From Ponticoccus alexandrii (GTDB lineage Bacteria > Pseudomonadota > Alphaproteobacteria > Rhodobacterales > Rhodobacteraceae): a stretch of 64,000 nucleotides of DNA. How positions within the stretch are numbered: position 1 is the first letter of the stretch; every line of letters begins with the position of its first letter. A model generated the notes under the pieces. It worked only from the letters and a program-made list of their open reading frames with translations, made no database searches and was not told the origin of the DNA. Shown here one piece after another: positions 24,898-33,093 of this stretch. Made by a program: the position numbers and the translations under genes. Where the stretch lies: positions 1,798,001 through 1,862,000 of the forward strand of contig NZ_CP047166.1 in assembly GCF_016806125.1 (NCBI RefSeq). The letters are read 5' to 3'.

Positions 24898-27012
24898 ATG
24901 GCAACTTATGTCTACGACGGCACGAGCCTGAACAACCTCATCCTCGATCCGGCCTCCGGCTTTGATGTCTATGACGACAGTTTTTACAGTTCTACCCTGG
25001 GCGACCGGTTCGACAACCTGTTCGATCTGACCGGGATCACCGCCTATGTCGATGGCAGCATCTTCGAAATGCTGGCGGGAAACGACCAGTTTCTCGGATC
25101 GGAACTGGGCGAGAATGTCTTTGGCGGCGAGGGTAACGATTCCCTGACCGGGAACGGCGGAAATGACAGCCTGTGGGGCGGGCTTGGGGCCGATACGCTG
25201 CGCGGCGGCAGCGGCAACGATCAGCTTGTCGGCGATCAGGGGGTAGACCTGCTGGACGGCGGGGAGGGCAATGACCTCTTCCTCTTCGGGTCGGGAGGCG
25301 ACGTGGATATTCTGCGCGGCGGTAGCGGCACCGATATCGGGTATTATTCCGGGGATTACCTTCAGGGCCTGATCGTCGATGCCGCCTCCTCGATCGAGGT
25401 GCTGCACCAGAACAGTTACAATGGCTACTACGGCGACAATGCCGCGAACCTTTTTGATGTCTCCGGCGTCCAGAGCTACGTGGGCGCGGCCGATTTCTAT
25501 CTCGGCGGCGGAAATGACACCTTTGTCGGCTCGGATGTCGCCGAATGGGCAATGGGCCAGTTCGGCAACGATACCCTGCTGGGCAATGGCGGCGATGACA
25601 GGCTGCAGGGCTGGGAAGACGATGATTTGCTGCGCGGCGGCGCGGGTGCGGACACGCTGGAGGGCGGCAGCGGCACCGATACCGCCGACTACACCGGCAG
25701 CAGCAGCTGGGTGAACGTGTCGCTGCTGACCGGCTATACCAGCGGCGGTCATGCCCAGGGCGATGTGCTGAGCGGCATAGAGAACCTGACCGGCTCGGCC
25801 CACGGCGACCGGCTGTCGGGCGATCACGGGGCCAATGTGTTGCGTGGACAGGCGGGCGACGACATCCTGCGCGGACGCGGCGGGGCCGATACGCTGGAGG
25901 GCGGCGCAGGCTCTGACATCGCCGATTACTCCGAGTCCGCCGGTTGGGTGAATGTCAGCCTCATCAGTGGCTACGCGGGCGGCGGCGCGGGCAGCCATGC
26001 CATCGGAGATGTCTGGATCGGCATCGAGAACCTGATCGGGTCGGACTTTGCCGACCGGCTGAACGGCGACAACGGCGAAAACGTGCTGGAGGGCCGCGCC
26101 GGGGGCGACATCTTCAACGGCTACGGCGGGTCAGACACGCTGAGCTATGCCTCTTCGGTGGCCTGGGTGAACGTGTCGCTGCTGACCGGCTATACCGGCG
26201 GTGGCGCGGGCAACCACGCGGCGGGCGACAGCTGGACCAGCATCGAAAATCTGCGCGGTTCCGCCCATGCTGACCGCCTGAACGGCGACCACGGCGCCAA
26301 TGTGCTGGAAGGCGGTGCCGGTGGCGACATCGTCAATGGCAACGGCGGGTCAGACACCCTGAGCTACGCCTCCTCGGAGGCCTGGGTGAACGTGTCGCTG
26401 CTGACCGGCTATACCGGCGGTGGCGCGGGCAACCACGCGGCGGGCGACAGCTGGACCAGCATCGAAAATCTGCGCGGTTCCGCCCATGCTGACCGCCTGA
26501 ACGGCGACCACGGCGCCAATGTGCTGGAAGGTGGTGCCGGTGGTGACATCGTCAATGGCAACGGCGGGTCAGACACCCTGAGCTACGCCTCCTCGGTGGC
26601 CTGGGTGAACGTGTCGCTGTTGACCGGCTATACCGGCGGTGGCGCGGGCAACCACGCGGCGGGCGACAGCTGGACCAGCATCGAAAATCTGCGCGGTTCC
26701 GCCCATGCTGACCGCCTGAACGGCGACCACGGCGCCAATGTGCTGGAGGGCGGTGCCGGCAATGATATCCTGCGCGGCAATGGCGGGATCGATACTTTCG
26801 TGTTCGCGGACGGCTTCGGCAGCGACAGCGTGCTGGACTACCAGAACGGATCGGAGAAATTCGACTTTACCGACCATGCAGGCGTGTCCGGTTTCGGCGA
26901 CCTGACCGTGAGCGCCAGCGGCGCCGACGCGCTGATCGCCGACGGCTTCGGCAACCAGATCACTGTCACCGGCGCGGCGGGCCTGATCGACGCGACCGAT
27001 TTCATTTTCTGA
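24898..27012 (+). CDS. RTX-type calcium-binding repeat protein
   Basis: 704 residues from the ATG at 24898 (AAGGAG site). It is built of glycine/aspartate nonapeptides (GGxGxDxLx, e.g. G-G-E-G-N-D-S-L-T, G-G-A-G-A-D-T-L-E) that bind calcium and fold as parallel beta-rolls after secretion. Between the roll blocks there are long modules ending in W-V-N-V-S-L-L-T-G-Y. From 26128 three nearly identical copies of 73 residues follow each other. The final segment (D-Y-Q-N-G-S-E-K-F-D-F) resembles the C-terminal type I secretion signal region. No ABC transporter/membrane-fusion genes are near, so secretion would need a system elsewhere. There is no enzymatic domain. Confidence 0.88.
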   Translation: MATYVYDGTSLNNLILDPASGFDVYDDSFYSSTLGDRFDNLFDLTGITAYVDGSIFEMLAGNDQFLGSELGENVFGGEGNDSLTGNGGNDSLWGGLGADTLRGGSGNDQLVGDQGVDLLDGGEGNDLFLFGSGGDVDILRGGSGTDIGYYSGDYLQGLIVDAASSIEVLHQNSYNGYYGDNAANLFDVSGVQSYVGAADFYLGGGNDTFVGSDVAEWAMGQFGNDTLLGNGGDDRLQGWEDDDLLRGGAGADTLEGGSGTDTADYTGSSSWVNVSLLTGYTSGGHAQGDVLSGIENLTGSAHGDRLSGDHGANVLRGQAGDDILRGRGGADTLEGGAGSDIADYSESAGWVNVSLISGYAGGGAGSHAIGDVWIGIENLIGSDFADRLNGDNGENVLEGRAGGDIFNGYGGSDTLSYASSVAWVNVSLLTGYTGGGAGNHAAGDSWTSIENLRGSAHADRLNGDHGANVLEGGAGGDIVNGNGGSDTLSYASSEAWVNVSLLTGYTGGGAGNHAAGDSWTSIENLRGSAHADRLNGDHGANVLEGGAGGDIVNGNGGSDTLSYASSVAWVNVSLLTGYTGGGAGNHAAGDSWTSIENLRGSAHADRLNGDHGANVLEGGAGNDILRGNGGIDTFVFADGFGSDSVLDYQNGSEKFDFTDHAGVSGFGDLTVSASGADALIADGFGNQITVTGAAGLIDATDFIF
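26128..26784 (+). repeat. Three tandem copies of a 219-bp unit within the RTX gene
   Basis: Copies begin at 26128, 26347 and 26566 and are almost identical (few substitutions). A more diverged version precedes at about 25675-25900 and 25900-26127. The period keeps the frame (73 codons), so copy-number change lengthens or shortens the protein without breaking it. Confidence 0.85.
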
Positions 27013-27108
27013 CGGTCTGCGGAATGACGGATCAACCTGATAGAATGTACTGCCTTGACAGGTAGCCTGCTTCGATCCGTGATCCGAAATGCAGGCGAGA
27101 TCACTGCA

Positions 27109-27147
27109 GGCCATCTGCTCGTCGGTCAGCCAGAAAAGGTCGCTCAT
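27109..27147 (-). pseudogene. Remnant of an IS5-family transposase N-terminus
   Basis: On the minus strand an ATG at 27147 begins M-S-D-L-F-W-L-T-D-E-Q-M-A, the standard opening of IS5-type DDE transposases in Rhodobacteraceae. After 13 residues the similarity stops abruptly and the frame runs into unrelated sequence. The bases to about 27200 may be the IS end. It is a scar of a deleted insertion. Confidence 0.5.
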
Positions 27148-27240
27148 GTCACCGCTCCGTTCTCCGGGCCGTGAATCACGCAGCGCCTTGCAAATCAATG
27201 CATCCTGACCCTTCTGTATCTCCGGTTTGCTATCCTGATC

Positions 27241-27397
27241 CCGTCACCGACCTTGGCCGAGGCCGGTGACGGGACGGTGTTTGGCGTCTGAGCCTTGTGG
27301 CGTTGACCACGTTTCTTAGCGAGCCAGCACCGTCTCTCTTCATCGTCTCGAACAGTTGAATGCGGCCGATCAGGACCGCGGAGCAGAAGGAAGAGAG
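27241..27397 (+). ncRNA. Candidate IS110 bridge RNA
   Basis: Three consecutive stem-loops can be drawn. First, CCGTCACCG (27241-27249) pairs with CGGTGACGG (27264-27272). Second, GACGGTG (27273-27279) pairs with CACCGTC (27328-27334) and encloses small hairpins at 27283-27294 and 27297-27310. Third, CTCTCTTC (27334-27341) pairs with GAAGAGAG (27390-27397) and encloses GCGG/CCGC (27362-27379). Bridge RNAs of IS110-group elements are encoded upstream of the transposase and have a 5' stem-loop followed by target-binding and donor-binding loops. This folding pattern agrees, but identity is inferred. Confidence 0.5.
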
Positions 27398-27398
27398 C

Positions 27399-28358
27399 AT
27401 GAGCAAAGTATCACAGGCAAGGATCATCGGTATAGATGTCAGCCGGGATTGGTTGGATATCCACTGTCTGCCAGAAGGCAAGCGCACGCGGCTGCCGAAC
27501 AAGGCAGAGGGTCACGAGCGAGTCGCTCAACTCGCTCTTGAAACGGGTGCGCTGGTTTGCTTCGAGGCGACTGGCGGTCAGGAATGGCGGCTATGGTCCG
27601 CCCTGGATGTTTGCGGGATCGCGACCCGGCAATTGCCACCCGCCCAGATCAAGGCCTTCGCCGCCAGCCGGGGCACACGGGCAAAGACGGACCGGATCGA
27701 CGCAGAGCTCATCGCGCGGTTCATGATGTTTCGACCGGATGCGGGACGCGTACTGCCACATGGAAAACTGCGTCTTCTCAGGGCGTTGTCGTCAAAGCGT
27801 GGTCAGTTGGTCGAGACACGCAAACGGCTTCTGGCGCAGATCAAGGCGCATGGGAAGCTGGGATCGGCGGATATGTTTGAAGCCATGAACGCCGAGCTGA
27901 AAGATCTTCTTGATCGCCAGATCGCAGGGTTGGAGGAGCGGATCGAGCAGACCCTGGCCTCGGATGATGAACTGGCGAGAACTGCCGACATCCTGCGTTC
28001 CGTTCCCGGGATCGGCCCCGTCGCTAGCACTATGCTCATCGCCGAGATGCCCGAGCTTGGCCAACTCTCGGGTGAGCAGGCCGCCGCGCTGGCGGGTCTG
28101 GCTCCGATCGCACATGACAGTGGCGCCATGCGCGGCAAGCGCGCCATCGGAGGCGGCCGCCGACTGTTACGACACGTGATGTTCCAGGCGGCGCTCGTCG
28201 CCAGCCATCACAACCCGCTCCTGAAAACCTTCGCCGACCGTCTTCGTGCCGCCGGAAAACCACACAAGGTTGTCATCACAGCAGTCGCCCGCAAGCTCGT
28301 CACAATCGCAAACGCGCTTTGCAAATCTCGTATCAAATGGTCCCATCAGGCCGCATGA
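27399..28358 (+). CDS. IS110-family transposase
   Basis: 319 residues from the ATG at 27399. The N-terminal DEDD RuvC-like domain has G-I-D-V-S (Asp about 12), C-F-E-A-T-G-G (Glu about 60), and T-D-R-I-D-A-E-L-I-A-R-F (two Asp). A helical linker and the Tnp20 domain follow (V-P-G-I-G-P-V-A-S-T-M-L and A-G-L-A-P-I-A-H-D-S-G-A-M-R-G-K-R), which holds the catalytic Ser of this recombinase family. The frame is complete with no stop, so the enzyme is probably active. It moves DNA by an RNA-guided mechanism known for IS110 (bridge RNA). Confidence 0.92.
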   Translation: MSKVSQARIIGIDVSRDWLDIHCLPEGKRTRLPNKAEGHERVAQLALETGALVCFEATGGQEWRLWSALDVCGIATRQLPPAQIKAFAASRGTRAKTDRIDAELIARFMMFRPDAGRVLPHGKLRLLRALSSKRGQLVETRKRLLAQIKAHGKLGSADMFEAMNAELKDLLDRQIAGLEERIEQTLASDDELARTADILRSVPGIGPVASTMLIAEMPELGQLSGEQAAALAGLAPIAHDSGAMRGKRAIGGGRRLLRHVMFQAALVASHHNPLLKTFADRLRAAGKPHKVVITAVARKLVTIANALCKSRIKWSHQAA

Positions 28359-28751
28359 GAAATACAGTTGCTAATACGCCTTTTGCGGAAGCAGTCACCC
28401 GAATATCAACGACAAAGATCGCGTTAATCCCATACCACGGACCTTGGCCCGTCGGATTATGTTGAGCAATGCCGTGCATGGCCGGTTCGGGAAAGCTGCG
28501 CCGCAGAAATTCCAGCCTGGCTTAGGTCGGCATTGGGCCGAAAGCGGTCAAGCGTTGTGGTCAAGGAGGAGGTGGCCTTGCGCAAGCACTTCGTATGAGA
28601 GAGCGGGCCGTGATCCACCATCCACCGACCGGCTGGGGTTGCGGCGCCCATTGAGTTTACGAAGTGCGCCTTGGTTCAGTGAACCTGCTTGAACCGCTTT
28701 CGGCTGCGAAGGCGCCGAAAAAGCCAGTATAAAAAGCGCTCTGTTGGCCTG
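28359..28751. other. Non-coding stretch after the IS110 element
   Basis: 393 bases that hold the unseen right end of the IS and no gene I can support. Short frames here have no ribosome site and no family signature. Confidence 0.5.
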
Positions 28752-28843
28752 AAATCAATGGGTTGACCGGCGAGCGCAATGTTTACACCGAAGATGTCGG
28801 GAGTTCGAGTCTCTCATCACCCACCACCTTATCCCATTGATTT
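28752..28843. repeat. 11-bp inverted repeat flanking the tRNA-Val remnant
   Basis: AAATCAATGGG at 28752-28762 and its exact complement CCCATTGATTT at 28833-28843 bracket the tRNA fragment. The arms may be integration-related or may come from an earlier inversion. Confidence 0.5.
28763..28826 (+). pseudogene. 3' part of a tRNA-Val (UAC) gene, probable attachment-site scar
   Basis: From TTTACACC (28782) onward the sequence follows the right half of a tRNA-Val: anticodon loop with TAC, variable loop GATGTC, T-arm GGGAG-TTCGAGT-CTCTC (28799-28815), acceptor strand ATCACCC, discriminator A and CCA (28824-28826). The D-arm is only faintly kept (GAGCGC near 28772) and no 5' acceptor strand GGGTGAT is present, so this is not a complete gene. 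Such 3' tRNA copies are made when phages or islands integrate at tRNA genes. It is followed 90 bases later by an integrase gene. Confidence 0.65.
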
Positions 28844-28848
28844 GTAAG

Positions 28849-28904
28849 AAGGCCTTGCAAATAAGGCCATTGCAACGTTTCCCTGTTACAAAGTTCGTTA
28901 CAAA
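28849..28904. repeat. Paired direct repeats between att scar and integrase
   Basis: AAGGCCTTGCAA (28849-28860) recurs as AAGGCCATTGCAA (28863-28875), and GTTACAAA occurs at 28885-28892 and 28897-28904, 12 bases apart. Repeats of this kind beside an integrase start are often its arm-type binding sites or its operator. Confidence 0.45.
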
Positions 28905-28916
28905 ATGGGGATGTAG

Positions 28917-30408
28917 ATGGCTGGCAAACTCAGGCACTTTCTACAGCGGGATGGCCGGTTCTACTCGCGGATCGTGGTCCCGAAAGAGCTTCGCGGGATC
29001 ATCGGTAAGTCAGAGCTGCGCGCCCCGCTGGGCGCTGATCGGCGTGAAGCCGTCCGGCGGCATCAAATCGAGGTGGCCAAGCTCATGACCCAGGTCGCTG
29101 CGGCGGAAGAGAAGCTGGCCCTGACCACCGGCGCGCGCCCCGCGCAGCCGCGCTACCCCATGTCCGGCGAAGAGATGGCGCAGCTGAACTACCGTCTGCG
29201 TCTGGATCAGGACGCCGAAGTACGGGTTGCCAGTCCGGCCTATGCCCGAGTTGGCATAGATGATCAGTATGTCGGGCAACTGCGCGCTGGCATCGCGGGC
29301 GCAGCGACGGACACCGAACTGTGTGACCTGGTCGGGCACCGTATCGCGCTGTTCCGCGCCCGTGGGTATACAGAGGCGGTCCAAGGCACCCCGGAGTGGC
29401 GTGGGCTGGCCATGATGCTGTGCGTGAGCGAATATGAGGCGCTAGAACGGGCCGTAGAGCGCGACGAAGGTTTCGGGTGGCGAGACCTCGCACCCGGTCC
29501 TGACGGCGCCTGTGGTCGAGCGTGCGGCGCCTGTGAGCATGCGGGGTCTGTTCCGGGACTTCCTTGCTCACCTGAAAAGCCTGAACCGGGCAGACGCTAC
29601 AATCCGCAAGTGGCAGGGCATCTACAACGTCTTTTGCGATCACTTCCGCCATGACGACGTGACCCGCGTGACCAAGGCCGATGTGCGCGCGTGGCGGGAC
29701 AAGCTGCTAGAGGACCGTGGGGCGTCCACCGTCAAACGCGCCCACCTTCCTGCAATCAGCGCTGCGTTCAGCTGGGCAGTCGAGGAAGACCGGCTACCCG
29801 AGAACCCGGCGAAGGGTGTGAAGCAGGTCGCGACCAAGACCACCGTCGGGCGCCCCAAGGGATTCAGCGATGCAGAGGCGCTGGCGATCATCAAGTACAC
29901 TTGCGCGTACAGGCCGAAGCTGGATGAATGGGGCCGCATCCGCGAAGCTGAGGGTATGACCCGCACCAAGCAGTGGGTGCCAATCCTGTGCGCGCTCACA
30001 GGCGCCCGCGTGGCAGAGGTGACGCAACTTCGGTGCGAGGACGTGCGCGAAGAGGACGGGGTGCACTTCCTGCGGATCACGCCGGACGCTGGCGGCAACA
30101 AGAGCCATCAGTACCGGGATGTGCCGCTACATGACCAGATCGTCAAATTGGGCTTCCTAAAGGTTGTCGAGGGTGTGGGCGCCGGGCCGCTGTTCTATGA
30201 CGGCGAGGTTGATTACACCAAGGCGCAGCGGCAGGGTAATCGGCTGGCAACGTGGCTTCGTGGTGCGGGTCTGGTGCCGGAAGGGTTGCAGCCAAACCAC
30301 GCTTGGAGGCATCGGTTCCAGACGCTCGGGCGGCGCTACTCGCAAAGTGAGATGGTGATCAACGCCATTTGCGGCCACGGTCGGCAGGGTGACGTGTCGC
30401 ACAGCTAG
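28917..30408 (+). pseudogene. Tyrosine recombinase/integrase, frameshifted and 3'-truncated
   Basis: The first frame (28917 to about 29485) encodes an N-terminal arm-binding domain (M-A-G-K-L-R-H-F-L-Q-R-D-G-R-F-Y). The catalytic part continues in the next frame from about 29480 (S-H-P-V-L-T-A-P-V-V...), so one base has been lost or gained near GGTTTCGGGTGG (29469-29480). The core-binding domain and catalytic Arg (G-A-R-V-A-E-V), H-x-x-R (H-A-W-R-H-R) and G-H-G-R-Q-G are intact. The frame then ends at D-V-S-H-S-stop, exactly where the catalytic Tyr should follow. The stop overlaps the end of the convergent AraC gene, so a deletion joined the two. It cannot be active as it stands. Confidence 0.85.
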
Positions 30409-31439
30409 CCTTCGTGGCCATTGCGAATGAATGCAGAGGGCGACTGCCCGGTCACGCGCGCAAATTCGCGGTTGAAGTTCGATTTCGTGTTGAATCCGCT
30501 GCCGAGCATAGCCTCGGTGACGGTATCGCCACCATCCAGGAGCGCGCAGGCGTTGCGAACGCGAAACCCGTTCACATAGCGCGAGACGTTCTCGCCCGTT
30601 GCCCGGTTGATCGCGGCCGAAAGATGCTTGATCGGTACATGCAGCCGCCGGGCGAGACGGGCCAGCGTCAGGTCGGGGTCAAGATACGGCCGGTCTTTCT
30701 GCATCAGCGCATCAAGGCGCGAGATCAGTTCTGCGTCTTCCTCCGACTGGCGAGTCGCTTCAGGAGCGGTTGCGCCCGCGCTGTCTTCGGCTGAGCCATC
30801 CGCGTCGCGTGAAAGCGACAAAAGACCGATGCCGAGAAGCGTGAAGGATGTGAAGATGCTGATGATCAGCGGTCGCCATTCGGCATGCCCGAGCCGGAGA
30901 GCAACGGCGATCAGCACGTCCAGTAGGGCCGAGAAAACGAGAAGCAGGCCAACGCCCTTCCAGATCCGCGCCGGTCGTGGCCCGGCGCCGAGCCGGGCGA
31001 GCGGCAGTGCTTCGTCGGTCCGAAGACGAACCAGGATTGTCGCGCCGTATCCGACGAAGAGCGCAGGCAGCACCACGTCCAATGTGACCGGGGCAAAGAC
31101 CGTGCAGAAGGCGGTGAAGCCGGGTCCAAGCAGGTGGAGCCAGTCCCTTTTCCGGTCGAACGGTCGCAGGGCTGCGGACTGGAATGTCAGCCAGGACAGA
31201 GGCGGCAAGGCAACGGCAGTGGCGAGTTGAATGGGCCAGAAAAGGGACAGCCCATAATGTTGCGTGAGCGAGATCACCAAGGCCTGCAGCCCACAGGTCG
31301 CCAGAAACACCAGAAACAGGATCGAGCGATCGCCGGCCAGGGCGTGGCGCAGTGCCAGAAAGCCAAGAACCAGAGCGACCACAAGTGGAATCGGAAGCGT
31401 CAACATGGTGACCCGATAGACCAGGATCCGGTTTCGCAC
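30405..31439 (-). CDS. AraC-family regulator with N-terminal membrane domain
   Basis: 344 residues from the GTG at 31439 (an ATG at 31406 would remove 11 residues). Residues about 12-215 contain about seven hydrophobic helices, so the sensor is in the membrane. After a Glu/Ala/Ser linker (215-240) the AraC DNA-binding domain follows, with two helix-turn-helix units: L-T-L-A-R-L-A-R-R-L-H-V-P and V-T-E-A-M-L-G-S-G-F-N-T-K-S-N-F-N-R-E-F. It is divergent from the secreted hydrolase gene, with a perfect palindrome in the 80-base gap (31442-31459), so it probably controls that gene. Its 3' end meets the integrase remnant. Confidence 0.85.
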   Translation of the reverse strand: MRNRILVYRVTMLTLPIPLVVALVLGFLALRHALAGDRSILFLVFLATCGLQALVISLTQHYGLSLFWPIQLATAVALPPLSWLTFQSAALRPFDRKRDWLHLLGPGFTAFCTVFAPVTLDVVLPALFVGYGATILVRLRTDEALPLARLGAGPRPARIWKGVGLLLVFSALLDVLIAVALRLGHAEWRPLIISIFTSFTLLGIGLLSLSRDADGSAEDSAGATAPEATRQSEEDAELISRLDALMQKDRPYLDPDLTLARLARRLHVPIKHLSAAINRATGENVSRYVNGFRVRNACALLDGGDTVTEAMLGSGFNTKSNFNREFARVTGQSPSAFIRNGHEG

Positions 31440-31441
31440 GA

Positions 31442-31459
31442 CCTGAAACCGGTTTCAGG
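31442..31459. promoter_or_regulatory. Perfect 18-bp palindrome, candidate operator
   Basis: CCTGAAACCGGTTTCAGG lies between the divergent AraC and hydrolase genes. Its half CCGGTTTC occurs once more at about 31428-31435. It is placed 60-78 bases upstream of the hydrolase start, where an activator or repressor would bind. It is likely bound by the neighbouring AraC-type protein. Confidence 0.6.
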
Positions 31460-31519
31460 ACGCGCGACGGCGCTGTTGCATGGCACGTGGGGCCATCATC
31501 CGAACTAAGGAGACCCGAG

Positions 31520-32539
31520 ATGAAATACCTGCTGTCCACGACAACGCTTGCCGTCTTGCTCGCCAACCCGACACTCGCGGACCCGACTGTCGGCTTCGAC
31601 CGGTTCGATTTCCGGGCCGACCATCGGTCCGGGCCAATCGCCGGGGGCATCTGGTATCCGGTCGGTCGGGCGACCTATGCGGCCCCGGTCGGTGACAGCC
31701 TGATATTCGAGCCGGTCGAGGCCTATGTCGGTGCGGCGTTTCCCGAAGGGGAACTGCCGCTGGTCGTCGTCTCGCACGGATCCGGCAGCAGCATCGCGGG
31801 CACCGCCTGGTTGGCCGCCGGGCTGGCCGAGCGTGGCGCAATGGTCATGGTGATGAACCATCCGGGGACAACCACCGGCGACAGCTCTCCGCGCCGGACA
31901 GCGCGTCTGGCGGAGCGCGCGGCGGATCTGGGTGCGGCGCTCGACCATGTCTTGTCCGATCCGGAGATCGCGCAGCATATCGACCTTGTGCGGATCACGG
32001 CCCTCGGCTTCTCGCTCGGCGGATCCACGGTGATGGGACTTGCCGGTCTGCGTCTCGATCCTGACGCTTACCGCGACTATTGCAAAAGGTTCGGCGAGGC
32101 CGCGCAGGACTGTCTCTTCCTGATGCGTGGCGGGGTCGACTTCGACAACCTGCCGCCAGAATTCTCGGCCGACATGTCGGACCCCCGCTTCAGCTCGATC
32201 GTCGCCGTCGATCCCGGCTATACTTATGCTGCGACCCCCGACAGCGCGGCGGCGATCGACGTCCCTGTACAAGTGGTGTCCTTGGGCGATGCCTTTCCGT
32301 GGTTCGCCACGGATGTGCGGGCGGAAGGCAGCGGGCTGATCGACATGTTGCCGAACGTGGAGCATTCCGTGATACCCAATGCATGGCATTATTCGTTTCT
32401 GCCGATCTGCAAGGAGAATGCCGCGCACCTGCTGATCGAGGAAGGTGAAGATCCGATTTGCGACGATCCCGAGGGCTGGGACCGCGGCATGGCACACGCT
32501 GCGTCTATAGAGGCGATCGCGCAGTTCTTGAACCTGTAG
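31520..32539 (+). CDS. Secreted alpha/beta hydrolase (dienelactone hydrolase-like)
   Basis: 339 residues from the ATG with a TAAGGAG site; the N-terminus up to A-L-A / D-P-T-V (cleavage near 20) is a Sec signal peptide. H-G-S-G-S-S (86-91) gives the oxyanion region, the nucleophile is Ser165 in G-F-S-L-G-G, a probable Asp lies in V-A-V-D-P-G-Y, and the closing His is in N-A-W-H-Y-S-F. It resembles predicted dienelactone hydrolases and PAF-acetylhydrolase-like esterases of Proteobacteria. The substrate is unknown. It is likely controlled by the divergent AraC protein. Confidence 0.85.
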   Translation: MKYLLSTTTLAVLLANPTLADPTVGFDRFDFRADHRSGPIAGGIWYPVGRATYAAPVGDSLIFEPVEAYVGAAFPEGELPLVVVSHGSGSSIAGTAWLAAGLAERGAMVMVMNHPGTTTGDSSPRRTARLAERAADLGAALDHVLSDPEIAQHIDLVRITALGFSLGGSTVMGLAGLRLDPDAYRDYCKRFGEAAQDCLFLMRGGVDFDNLPPEFSADMSDPRFSSIVAVDPGYTYAATPDSAAAIDVPVQVVSLGDAFPWFATDVRAEGSGLIDMLPNVEHSVIPNAWHYSFLPICKENAAHLLIEEGEDPICDDPEGWDRGMAHAASIEAIAQFLNL

Positions 32540-33093
32540 GCTCCTTGATCTGGCGGGCCCTTCCGCGGAACACCGGCGGAAGGGTCATCGCGTTCGTGTT
32601 AGTGCGTCATGTCTCGAAGCTGCCCTGAAGCCGCTCTTTGGACATGGGAATCGGGAGGTTGGATTGTCCGCACTGCGGACCTGGCGGGCCTGGACGATGC
32701 TGCGCGGTGCCATGAAGGTCAGGTATGGGGAAGCCGCGCTGCGGCAACGATGAACCTGGCCAAGGTCGGCTTCGGGCCGTCTTTGCCGGACGGGTCGCCT
32801 CACTTGGACGCGCAGCCCGCCACAGCGCCGCATGACCGATCGATAGCCGAGGACCGCGCGCTCCCACTGTGTGCGGCATTTCGGGAACAGAGACTGAAGT
32901 GTGATCGGTGCCTTCTTGTTGCTTTGCAGGCTGATCCCTTGTATCAGGGCGGCAAGGTGCCGGGCACCTGCCGCCTGCCGACGCGAGTCACGGTGAAGCC
33001 CGGAGCAAGACGACATCTCACCCTCGGAGCATTTCGCAGGTGGGTAATGCAGGCCCCCTCCAAATCCGAAATGCCTCTTACGAGGAGTGAGCG
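32540..33093. other. Intergenic stretch without a supported gene
   Basis: About 550 bases. A near-palindrome GTCCGCACTGCGGAC (32666-32680) is present. Open frames in it lack ribosome sites and family signatures. A 16-base string (CCCGCCACAGCGCCGC) also occurs in the 35462-35877 gap. The last 20 bases hold the strong GAGGAG site of the MATE gene. Confidence 0.5.

Larger units (their letters stand above)
27241..28358 (+). mobile_element. IS110-family insertion sequence (minimal extent)
   Basis: The coordinates cover the structured 5' non-coding segment and the transposase. IS110 elements lack clear terminal inverted repeats and leave little or no target duplication, so the true ends cannot be read here; they lie somewhere within 27150-27241 and 28358-28450. 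The element sits beside the IS5 remnant. Confidence 0.7.
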
